Assembly: GCF_028769735.1 (NCBI RefSeq)
Contig: NC_088188.1
Span: forward strand, 5,107,001 to 5,171,000
Source of the DNA: Zonotrichia leucophrys gambelii
Lineage: Eukaryota > Chordata > Aves > Passeriformes > Passerellidae
DNA: 64,000 bases
Direction: 5' to 3'
The notes beneath the pieces are model-generated. The model was not told the DNA's origin. It did not search any database and saw only the letters and a list, made by a program, of their open reading frames with translations. A program made the position numbers and the translations under genes. Of this stretch, positions 11,641-21,652 are shown piece by piece. Numbering within the stretch: position 1 is the first letter of the stretch; every line of letters starts with the position of its first letter.

Positions 11641-13089
11641 TGCCCTCCATGAGGATTTTTGGTTTGGTTTGTTGGGAGAGTGGAGAAGGACCATGGATTT
11701 CTGGGGATGCCTTTCTAAATAGGAATCATCCCCCTAAAGCACACAGGCAGTTCTGAACTGCTCAGCCCCCCTTCCCTGGGGGAGGGCACATTTGTACAGA
11801 CAGGTGGGTGTGTGCTGCCAGGAGATCTGCTCAGATGGGATGGCAAGTGCCCTTGGACCTTCTCTCTGTGTTCTTCTGTGGTATTTCCCAGTGTCTCACC
11901 ATCACTGCAACGCAGGAGCTCAGGGCTGAGTGTTTCCTTTAAAAGGCTGCATAATCCTCTCTGCTGCAGCTTGGGGAGCACACAGGTTTGCCAGCCCTGC
12001 CTGGTGTCTCACCCAGCTCAGTGACCCTGTACCATCGAGGAGGGTGAGTCAGCTCTGCCTGGTCAAGGCTTTGGGGTTAAAATCCCCTCATTCCTCAGTT
12101 GGTTCAGGGCTGCAGTGGCTGTTTGACTGCAGGGCCACCTCTTCTGGCTGATCTGAGGTCTGTCCCCTCTTCTCCTGGACTGTGAGCACCCTCATGGCAG
12201 CGAGGTCCTGTCCAGCCTCCTTTTGCCCTTCCTCCTTGGAGGCAGAACACCCATCTCTTCAGCATGAGGATGTTGCTGGCTGATGCCTTTCCTCTTCCTC
12301 CTTCTCTTCTTCCCAGCAGAAGCAGAGGAACCAGATGATGGTTGCCCATCTGCTGGTCCTGCTGACTCAGGCTGCCTGGGATGCCCCAGGGCAGTCCGTC
12401 CAGCCCTGAGGTTCTTGCATCACTCCCCTCCTGCCTGGGGCTGCCCTCACTTGACCTCAGCTGCTTTCCCTGCCCGTGGATGCCAGTGGGGTGCTGGCAT
12501 AGGATTGGGGACTTGTCCCTGGCTCAGTGATCCCCATCCTTGTGCAGGCAGAGGGAACCTGGGTGCTCCCAGAAATTCAATTCCAGCTGGCTCCATCATG
12601 GTGGAGAGGAGGAGAGAACATGCCTAAAACTGCATCCCACACCTGATTTTTGCTAAAGGGAAAACCAGAAGGGCTTGGAGAATCTGCTTGCTCTCGTGCA
12701 GGGTTTGAATTTGGGATGAGACTTGACAGAAGCCCCATATTCCATCCACACCCACAGGTGGGGGGACAGGAGAGGACAGTGTGAGAGCATCCACCCCAGG
12801 GTCCCACTGGGCAGATGTTTGTGCCCTGCTTCACTGGCTCCTGGCAGCATTTGGACCCTGGGGCTGCAATGGCACCCCAGAACCCTGGCAAGAGGGGTGG
12901 CAAAGTCAAACACTGCCTGTGGATCCCTCTGGTGTGGTCATGGCCGTGCTGGGTACGAAGCTCTGTCTGCCCAGGAGCATCCCTGCACAGTGAAGAGAAG
13001 AAGGATATTTGAGGTTGGCTCTCCAGCCAGGGCTGGCAGCTGTAACAGGGTGTTTTGGCATCATCTGGATGAGGAGGGGGGGAGTTCAA

Positions 13090-13380
13090 AGCCCACTGGA
13101 ATTTTTATTTTGCTTAATACACCACTTAAGCAATTAGCAGTGATTGTAGCAGTCCTGGGTGAGGCGCTGGGTAGAATTGAATTTCCCCAGCTCAGATAGC
13201 ATTAGGCAGCAGTTTAAGGCTGTTTGCAGGCGGGTATGAGACAGTGATGCGTGTGGGGAATTGGATCTGCAACATAAAAAAAAACATAATAAGAAAATTT
13301 CCTACAGAACTGTGTAACTTTATCTCATGTTTATTATGTGCTGTAATTGAAAAACAATCTAAGGGGTTTCTCTGACCTAA
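13090..13380. promoter_or_regulatory. AT-rich candidate regulatory island in SH2B2 intron 1
   Basis: This is unique AT-rich sequence in an otherwise GC-rich intron. CACTTAA (NKX-like) and CAATTAG (homeodomain-like) sites lie within 15 bp of each other near 13122-13138. No conservation was tested, so this is a weak call. Confidence 0.15.
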
Positions 13381-14526
13381 TGGTGGGGGATCCCCAGTTA
13401 TGACAGTGCTGTATCCATCAGGATTTGCTTTGTTGAGCACCCACTCAGCTCTCTCCCCAAAAACCCCCAAAGAGCTCCTCCATGGCACAGCAATCCCCAG
13501 GGTAAGAATGATCTCTTTTAAAGAGTTTGCACTCACTTTGGGAAGTGCAGCTGGGTTGATGTTGCAGGGCTTTTTCTGTAAATCCCCAGAGTTTTGGGGT
13601 GCATCCAGGGGAGGGGGCTGAGCAGGTGAACCTGCCGCTCCAATTTGGCATTTCTGAGTGCAGGAAGGGTCTGCCCACAGGTGCCAGGTCAGTGGTTAAT
13701 GTGTAACAGGTGTGCAGGACACTCTGCACCCACAGCACACCAGCCTGCAGGGGCATGGAGGGATGTGCAAATAGTTTTCTGAGGATGGGAAGGCGAGAGG
13801 AGGAGGAGGAGAAGGGTTTTGTTGTGGGCTGAGAGGCGGAAGGAAATCGAGGCTTAGCGAGGGAAATGTGAGATTGCTTGGTTGGGACAGGGCTTGTGCT
13901 GCTCCTCGGGGGAGGCTCTGCTATTGTGGTGGTTAAAAATAGACTTTGGACTGGGTGGTTTTCTGTGGGAAGCTCTCTGGCTGGAGACAGGCACGTGAGG
14001 TGGCACCCGACTGAGGGGGGAATGGACAACAGCCTCTGACCTCCTTCACCCAAAGCTCTGGGATTTTCATTTATTTCCTTTTTCCAATAGCTTTTCCTTT
14101 GGGGCATTGAGGGGGTGTCTCTGCTTTATTCCCACACACAGCCTCCAAGCACTAAGCTGCATTCATGATGCACCAAAGCTTTGCTGATCATTGTCTCTGC
14201 ACCCTGGGGACCCAGATTGGTTGGCCTGGGTGATGCTCCAGCCCCTGAGTGGGCTGGCAGAGTGGCTCAATGCAAGCTGGATGGAATTACTCAGAGAAAA
14301 GATTATCTAAGATCCAGTGGATCTTATCTATGAACTTGTCTTTATTTTCCAGCAGCTGTCAGCACAGGAAGTACAACATCCACTGCGGGGGATTTTGGAG
14401 GGGAGGGAGAGGAACAACCCTGTGGTATGGTCAGAGTAGTGGGAGATGGAGAAAATCTCAGGTTTTATTGGGGGCTCTCATGGGCCCATCTGCTCATTTC
14501 CAGGAGCATTGGTTCCTGTGGGGCTG

Positions 14527-14752
14527 GAATCAGGATATCACACAGAGCTGTGGGGACACCCTTATGTGTGGAGGAAAGGTTCATTTCTTGCCCATTTTTT
14601 CTTTTGAAGAGGTGTCACATCAGCACCTCCACCCCAAAACCTTGTCCTGGCCACCCAGCACTACTGAGTGCTTTGGGGCATCCTTTCTGAGAGCTGGCTG
14701 GGCAGCAGAAAAGGCACAAGGAGCCTTTTCATCCCAGAAAAATCTTTTCTAA
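14527..14752. repeat. Left arm of a large imperfect inverted repeat
   Basis: This stretch is close to the reverse complement of 15247-15492. Shared blocks in the same order on the opposite strand include 'catttcttgcccat', 'caccccaaaaccttgtcctg', 'ccacccagcactactgagtg' and 'ctttggggcatcc'. The arms are about 230 bp and about 500 bp apart. Confidence 0.85.
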
Positions 14753-15246
14753 GCTGCAGATGACAGGTGGACCCTGAAGTGCATCTGAGCAGGGAGTTAA
14801 AGCCTGCTCCTGCTGAAGGATTGGTTCAAGGCAGGTGGTTTGACTATAAAATTTAAGGCCAAGATGCTGTTCAATTAATATTTTAGTGGGATGGCCAGTA
14901 AATGAGAGGAACAAGGAATGTTTCCATTTCTATCTGGTTCAGACAGGCAGTCTGATTTAAGATCACAATAGTATAAATAGTGCATGGAGTACTGAGGAGC
15001 ATGGAGAGAAATCAGTTCTCCCACACCAGGGCTGTGGTCAGGGGTCCAGAGGGGTGTGAAAGCAAAAGGTGACTTCTGCTTTTGTCCCCTGTGGTTTTCT
15101 TTCTCAGCTCAGCCTCTGCATGCCATTAAAGCTCTGCTGGGTCTCGAGGGCTGGGGAGGGTCCTTGAGGTGACAAAGGGAGGAGGTCACTTGGTCTCAGC
15201 AGTGGAATGGGGGGAGATCAGCTCCTGGCATCCCTCATCCTTCACC

Positions 15247-15492
15247 CCAGAAAAAAGATTTTTCTGGAGTGAAAAGGCTCCTTGAGCCTTTCTTTCTGCC
15301 CAGTGAGGGGTCCCCACTGGCCAGCCCAGCTCTCAAAAAGGATGCCCCAAAGCACTCAGTAGTGCTGGGTGGCCAGGACAAGGTTTTGGGGTGCAGGTGC
15401 TGATGGGACACATCTTGAAAAGAGAAAATGGGCAAGAAATGAACCTTTCCTCTTCTTGCACATAAGGGTTTCCCCACAGCTCTGTGTGATAC
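15247..15492. repeat. Right arm of the large inverted repeat
   Basis: This pairs with 14527-14752 and is also the first of three related direct repeats that continue to about 15780. Confidence 0.85.
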
Positions 15493-15780
15493 TGTGAAAT
15501 CTGAGCCTGCTCATTCTGCCCCACTGTCCCCTTCCCCAGGATGAGGTTTTGGGGTGGAGATGCTGATGGGACACATCTTCAAAAGAGAAAATGGACAAGA
15601 AATGAACCTTTCCTCCTCTTGGACATAAGGGTATCCCCTTGGTGTGATATCCTGCCATCAGTCTGAGCCTGCTCGCTCTGCCCTGCTCTCCCCTTCCCCA
15701 GGACAAGGTTTTGGGGTGGAGATGCTGATAGGACACATCTTGAAAAGAGAAAACGGGCAAGAAACGACCCTTTTTGTCCC
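15375..15780. repeat. ~165-bp direct repeat, three copies
   Basis: The block 'aaggttttggggtg' followed by 'gatgctgatgggacacatct' and 'gaaatgaacctttcctc' recurs near 15380, 15545 and 15705. The third copy is truncated. The family also includes the inverted copy at 14527-14752. Confidence 0.8.
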
Positions 15781-18735
15781 GTGTGCCCAGGGCAGGCAGT
15801 GCCTGGGCTTTGTGCAGGCAGGCTCCAGGAGCTGCCCGTGTGTCGGAGCCGCTGCCAGCAGCATCCCCGGGGGGGCCGGGGGTATCGCCTTGCTCTGCGC
15901 CCTGCTCGTGACTCGGGGATCTCCTCTGGCACGGCACGCTTAGGTCAGGCGCTTTTCTGGGGCAGCAGGTGCCTGGGTTTCCTCATGACATTCCCGCGGG
16001 ATCGCCGTGACCAGCTGGGGCTTTGAGTGGCATCGATCTTGCTGGAAACCGAGCAGGAGCGGGACAGCCGGGGCTGGGCTGGCATCTCCTTGTCCTGGAG
16101 CCAGGCTTTGCCTCCTGAGCTGCCTTTTCCTTTCCCGTTGCTGTCTGGCGGTTTCCCCGCACGGCTGGAGGTGGAGGGATGGATGGAGGGATTCAGCTTG
16201 GAAGTGGAGGGATGGATGGATTCAGGTCGCTGCTCACGGCAGACCGTGCTTTTCCCCCTCTCAGTTTCGGATCACTTTGTCCCAGCCTGGCTGTGCCGCT
16301 CTGGGAGGAAGGGAAACATCTCTTTATTAGGGTTGTTTCCTTAAATAAAGCCATCAGAGCCAGCCGTGCTGGGCAGGCTGTGCTGGCCATCCCATGACCG
16401 GCGTTGCGCATTCGGGTTATTAACACCTCATTAGATGCTGGTTCCTCCCCACGCCTCTGGTTCAGCAAATCCCAGTGGCTTTGTTGTTGCTCCCTGACTC
16501 CTGCTTCACCGGGGAGTTGTTTTTTTATGGTCTCCTGCGCTTCTGCTGACAGCTTAAATTTCATTTCTTCTTGAGGTCAGTAGCTTTGCTTCCACTTCCA
16601 GAGTATTCTATGTGCCCACCCCAGAGCAGGGGATGCCTCAGCACACCTTGGTGGGAGAGGAGACCCAAATCACTGCCAGCAGCTGGCTCTCACCTGTCAT
16701 CCCAGCCTGGGTTTCCACTTGCCAAACCCCAGAAGTTCCTTATTTTTATCTTCTTAAGTTTTGACTCAGTTTCCCAATGACAGGGGCAGCAGGCACAGCT
16801 CTGCCCTGGAGGAGTTTGCAGGTGGGTTAGGTGCTTGTCACCAGCCTGATGCTGTGGTTGCCACTCCATGGCTTCTTCATGACAACAAACCACCCCATTT
16901 TATATATTTATTTTTCTGTCCTCTTGTGTCACCCAGGCCAGGGACTCAGGGACTTAATGCTATGGCCCCTGAGGCAGTTCTGGAGTGGGCTGAGGGTACT
17001 TCCAGAGGGATCTGGCTCTTTAGAAAGGTGCTGGAGTGTGCTGCAGCCCTCAGGAAGCTGGGCTGGCAGGGGATGGCCCTTTCCAAAAAGCGATTGCAGA
17101 TTTGCTGCTTATTTTCATCGTGAGCTTATTTTGGTCTCCGCTTCCACCGCTCTGCCCGGGGATGCTGTCTGTGGCATGATAAGTTATTTCAAGAAGTGGG
17201 GCAGAGCTGTTGGTATGGAGGGGAGTGCAGGCATCCAGATTAAAGGTAAATCTACACAGATAATTGGGAGCCTGCTTCCTGCAGAAATCAGGTGAATCAG
17301 GGGCAGGGATGGCTCTGGGGCTGCCCTTAAACCACCCCACAGAGTCCCAGCCTGTACTGTTGGATCCTGGCTGTGCTCCGGGCAGGGGGGTTGGATATCC
17401 TGGATATGTGACACAGGGTTAGTAATCCCCGCCGCCGCCTCCTCAGACCTGCCAGATGTCTCTCCTCTAGGCTTCATTTTTATAAATTGGCCTTTTAAAG
17501 TCTGTCATCCCCGTGCAGATGAAAGGAAGATGTTGTGATGCCTCTGCGTGCGCGTCTCCGAGCCGGAGCCCGGCTGCCATGCCTGGATCTCCTTGAGGCT
17601 TTTTGTTTGGGGCTTTATCTTTTTTGAAGTGCCTTTTTTTTTTTATTCTTTTTTTTTTCCCCTTAACCCCTCAGAGTCTGTTAGCTTGCTGTCCCTTGGT
17701 TTCAGACAGGCAGGCCTTGAGCACCAGTCCCTCCTGGAGACAGGGATAGGGAACTGTGTTTTCACCCAAATTCATGGGGGGGAAACCAGCAGATGCAAAT
17801 AAACCCATCACCAAGGGGCTTTCCCTTTCCCCCACAAGCCCCTTCCTGCTCTTTTCCCTTTGCACCCTCTCCCTTGCTCTGGCTCTGACTGCTTGGATTG
17901 GCAGCAGGAGATTCCTTTTCATCTCCCTTTTCTCCCTGAGCCCAAATACTCCTGGCCCATGGCTTGGTGCCACGGCAGCTCCTGGGCCATGGCAGAGCTG
18001 GGGTTGTGAATTTTCAATTCAAAGGGCAGAGTCTTTAAATCCTCTGCTTGGTGATGGATGGATAATTAGGAATTTCATTTGCTGGGCGGGTAACAAACAG
18101 CTTTGCATTTTCTGCTGCTGTGCTGATGTCTCTCGGGGAAATTCAGAGGCTGCTCCTAAACTGCAGGGATGGGTTTTTTCCCAGCTGGCATGGCTCCCTG
18201 CTCAGGTCTCCGGGAAATCCCTGTGATGCTGGGGAGAGCTTTGCCAGGGATTTCTGCAGGAGCTGGAGCTCTGCTGGTGTTGTGGGATGTGAGGAGCCAG
18301 TGCAGGCCCATGTGTAGCCTGTCCTCAGCACCTCCTTGGCACAGCCAGGGCACTGAGCAGCATCCCTGCCTTAACAGTGAGGAAATGCCACATGTATCAT
18401 GTTTCTGGTGGGATTTTGTTGCCTGTGTGGATTTCTCAGTGTTTGGGGGGGGGTTGAGAGCCCTTTTCTGGGATGGAGGTGTTCCCAGAGAACTCATCTC
18501 CATAGGGATGTGCTGGGGATATGGCAACCAGCTCCTGGCCACAGCTGCTGCTCTGAATCCCAGCCTTCAGGGCTCAGCCCTGCCTGGGGTCTGGAGGATA
18601 AGGAGTGGGTTATGCCAGTCCCCAGTGCCCGCCCTGATCCGTGGCTGGTGCCGTTCGTCAGAGCAGTAATTAATTACTGGCCGTGTAAGCTGTGGCGGGA
18701 TCCGGCGCGTGATTTATTAGCAGGAGTAATCCCTC

Positions 18736-19140
18736 GCCAGCAAAAGGGCTACTCTGTGAATGGAGAGCAGCAAAACCCAGGGAAAGGGCTGCACTGTCAA
18801 TGGAGAACAGCAAAATCCAGGGAAAGGGCTGCTCTGTGAATGGAGAGCAGCAAAATCCAGGGAAAGGGCTGCTGTGTGAATGGGGAGCAGCAAAATCCAG
18901 GGAAAGGGCTGCTGTGTGAATGGAGAGCAGCAAAACCCAGGGAAAGGGCTGCTCTGTCAATGGAGAACAGCAAAATCCAGGGAAAGGGCTGCTGTGTGAA
19001 TGGGGAGTAGCAAAATCCAGGGAAAGGGCTGCTCTGTGAATGGAGAACAGCAAAATCCAGGGAAAGGGCTGCTCTGTGAATGGAGAGCAGCAAAATCCAG
19101 GGAAAGGGCTGCTCTGTGATGGAGAACAGCAAAACCCGGG
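18736..19140. repeat. 40-bp minisatellite in SH2B2 intron 1
   Basis: Nine full units start exactly every 40 bp from 18761 to 19081, with partial units at both ends. Each reads roughly GGAGAGCAGCAAAA, TCCAGGGAAAGGGCTG, then CTCTGTGAAT. Variation is almost all substitution (GTGAAT/GTCAAT, GAGAGC/GAGAAC/GGGAGC), with one 1-bp deletion at the 3' edge. The uniform length suggests recent homogenisation. Confidence 0.95.
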
Positions 19141-20104
19141 GGAACTGTCCTGCCCTTCCAGAACTGGATCCCACAGGCACCCAGTGTTTGAGCAGCTGAG
19201 ATGGATTTGCCAAACTGCTGCCCTTGGAGTGAAGGAAGGAAGGTGTCTGGACACAGGGACCAGATGTTTGGGGTCATGGGCTCAGCAGTGCCCCAGCCAA
19301 GGCCCACCAGCACCAGCAGCCATGAGCAGTTTTGGCACTAGGAGGTGATTTTGGAGATGCAGTCACTGCTGGGGTCCCTCAGGGAAGGCTGCTCATGCTG
19401 CCCAGAGTCAGGTAGAGATTTGGGAAGTGCAATATGAGCACCAACCTGGACTGTACACAGTCTCACAGCCACTGGGAGAAGGACCAGTGTGGGGTTTGGG
19501 CAAAGTGATGCTTTTCCCAAGGGCTCCCAGGTCTGCTCTGCAGCTCCTGTCAACTTCTGGTGTGCTCCTGGCTCTGGCTTCTGTTCCTTTTCCCCCTGCA
19601 CCCCACCTACTCATGGGCCTCTGCTGAGAACCTGTCCTGGCTTCTCTGTCAGCTGATGCTCAGCAGGGAGAGCAAAATCCCAAAATTGATGTGGCAAAGG
19701 ATGAGGGCAGAAATAGAGACTGGAGAGAAAGAGAAGGACCAGCTGTGGGGTGCAGAGGGGAGGGTGCTGCCCTGGGTGGATGCTTCCAGGACTCCCAGTG
19801 CTCCCTCCCCCTGTGGAGAGCTGTGCCATGGCCAGGCAGACACGGAGTGAGAGGAATCCTGCAGGCAAACACTTGGGGACTCCTTAGCGGTTTCATGAGA
19901 AATCAATAATGCTTTTGCATGGTCATAATCGTGAAATAAGTACAATTTATGGCTGCTGCCAGCGCCAAGATTCTTTCCTAGTGGATGAGACGGAGAGAGA
20001 GCGACACACAGACACTTTCCCACAGCATTTTCCTTTGCATTGGAGCTGCAGATCAGCTCTGGCATCATGGCAAGGGGTGACCTCCATTTTGGGGTCAGGG
20101 TTGT

Positions 20105-20735
20105 TGTCCATGTCCATGCCCTTGTTTGGGGGTGCAGGGTGGGTTGTTTGTGTCCCCATTTGAGGGAAGACAGAGTGGGTTGTCCATGTCCCTGGTTGGG
20201 AGGGCAGGCTGGGTTGTCTGTGTCCCTGTTTTGGGGGGACAGGATGGATTGTCCATGTCCCTAGTTGGGAGGGCAGGGCGGGTTGTCCGTGTCCTTGTTT
20301 TGGGGGACAGGATGGGATATCCATGTCTCTGTTTTTGGGGAACAGGCTGGGTTGGCCGTGTCCCTGTTTTGGGGGGACAGGATGGATTGTCCATGTCCCT
20401 AGTTGGGAGGGCAGGGCTGGTTGTCTGTGTCCTTGTTTTGGAGGATAGGCTGGGTTGTCCATGTCCATGTTTTTGGTGAAAAGGCTGGGTTGGCCGTGTC
20501 CCTGTTTTGGGGGGACAGGGTGGGTTGTCCGTATCCCTGTTTTTGGGGGACAGTCTATGTCCATGTCCCTGTTTTTGGGAACAGGATGGGATGTCATGTC
20601 CCTGTTTTTGGGGGACAGTCTGTGTCCATGTCTGTGTTTTTGGGGAACAGTCTGTGTCCATGTCCCTGTTTTTGGGGGATAGGCTGGGTTGTCCATGTCC
20701 CTGTTTTTGGGGGCCAGTCTGTGTCCCTGTCCACA
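20105..20735. repeat. ~36-bp minisatellite abutting the SH2B2 start-codon exon
   Basis: About 17 variable units carry TTGTCCATGTCCCTG, TTTTTGGGGGACAG and GCTGGG. The array ends about 30 bp before the splice acceptor of the first coding exon. Long open frames run through it on both strands; the + strand frame is even in register with SH2B2. They reflect the repeat and not a conserved protein. Confidence 0.9.
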
Positions 20736-20764
20736 CCACACTCAGTCCATGTCCTCATTCCCAG

Positions 20765-21652
20765 CCCGCCGGCAGGTGGAATGGGGCAGCCATGAACGGC
20801 GATGCCCTGTGCCAGGAGCCCTCCTCCCCGCTCCCCGACTGGAGGGAGTTCTGCAAGCTGCATGCCCAGGCAGCCGCCGTGGACTTCGCCCAGAAGTTCT
20901 GCCAGTTCCTGAAGGAGAACCCCCACTACGACACCCCTGGGGCAGAGACCTCCTTCTCCCACCACTTCACCGCCAACTTCCTGGACATCTTCAGCCTGGA
21001 GGTCAGCAGGGTGTTCGTGTCTGACTCGCCCACCAAGTACAACATCGTGCCCTTCGTGGGGCTGCAGAACTGCCACGTCCCCTACGGGCGGGAGGTCACC
21101 CCCAGGAAGGAGGAGACCTCCACGGAGTCTCTGGACAGCATGGACGCCCCTCTGGGCGCCAGCCGCTACCTGACCCCGGCCCAGCAGGTGCAGGCTCACA
21201 AAGTCTCCTCCTACGGGCAGTCCCGCAGCTCGGAGGACGTCTCCATCCACGCTGCTGCCAAGCCCAAGTTCAAGAAAGGTTTCTCCCTGAGGAACATGAG
21301 CCTGTGCGTGGTGGATGGCATGAAGGAGATGTGGCACCGCAAATCCTCTCCGGAGCCGGGCGCCGAGGCCGCCCTGGGCGGGCGCAGAGCCGAGAGGGAG
21401 CCGTGGCCGGCCGGGGGCAAGGAGCCTGGGGACCCTCGGGAGAAATGGACACACAAACTGCGCCTGTCCAAGGTGCCCTCGTCCAAGGTGGAGCTGGTGG
21501 ACATCCAGAGGGAGGGGACGCTGCGCTACATGGTGGCCGATGACACGAACTGTGTGGGCAGCTCGCAGTGGCAGAAGTGCCGCCTCCTGCTGCGCAAAGC
21601 GGTGAAGGTGGAAGGGGAGAGGTTCCTCCTGGAGTTTTATGTCCCTCCAAAG
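20765..21652 (+). CDS. SH2B2: SH2B2 coding exon 1 (start codon exon)
   Basis: Coding starts at 20792 and gives residues 1-287, ending in phase 0 before GTAAGC. The acceptor may be CCCAG| at 20764 or GGCAG| at 20775; both lie in 5' UTR, so the protein is unaffected. The exon encodes the dimerisation region and the first half of the PH domain. The segment at residues ~76-140 is longer than I recall for human SH2B2. Confidence 0.93.

Larger units (their letters stand above)
9982..20764 (+). other. SH2B2: SH2B2 intron 1, repeat-rich
   Basis: This large first intron separates the noncoding exon from the start-codon exon. It contains GC-rich tandem repeats (10275-10710), a CR1 end (11308-11640), an inverted-repeat cluster (14500-15790), a 40-bp minisatellite (18736-19140) and a ~36-bp minisatellite (20105-20735). 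The rest is mostly unique sequence with no coding exon I recognise. AT-rich unique islands at about 13090-13380 and 19870-19960 could be regulatory but are untested. Confidence 0.55.

Noticed and set aside
18655..18735. Possible conserved element with TAATTAATTA before the 40-bp minisatellite
   Set aside because: Only a single homeodomain-like palindrome; no conservation evidence available.
19947..20741. 264-residue open frame on the - strand with repeated PKNRDMD-like text
   Set aside because: It is entirely encoded by the ~36-bp minisatellite and runs antisense into SH2B2; no start context, no family and repeat-length changes would break it.
20507..20791. N-terminal extension of SH2B2 from an upstream in-frame ATG
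   Set aside because: The stretch is minisatellite intron sequence; a proper acceptor lies just before the family-typical MNG start. Kept only as a finding about retention.
20594..21454. 286-residue - strand open frame over SH2B2 coding exon 1
   Set aside because: It is the antisense shadow of a GC-rich true exon.
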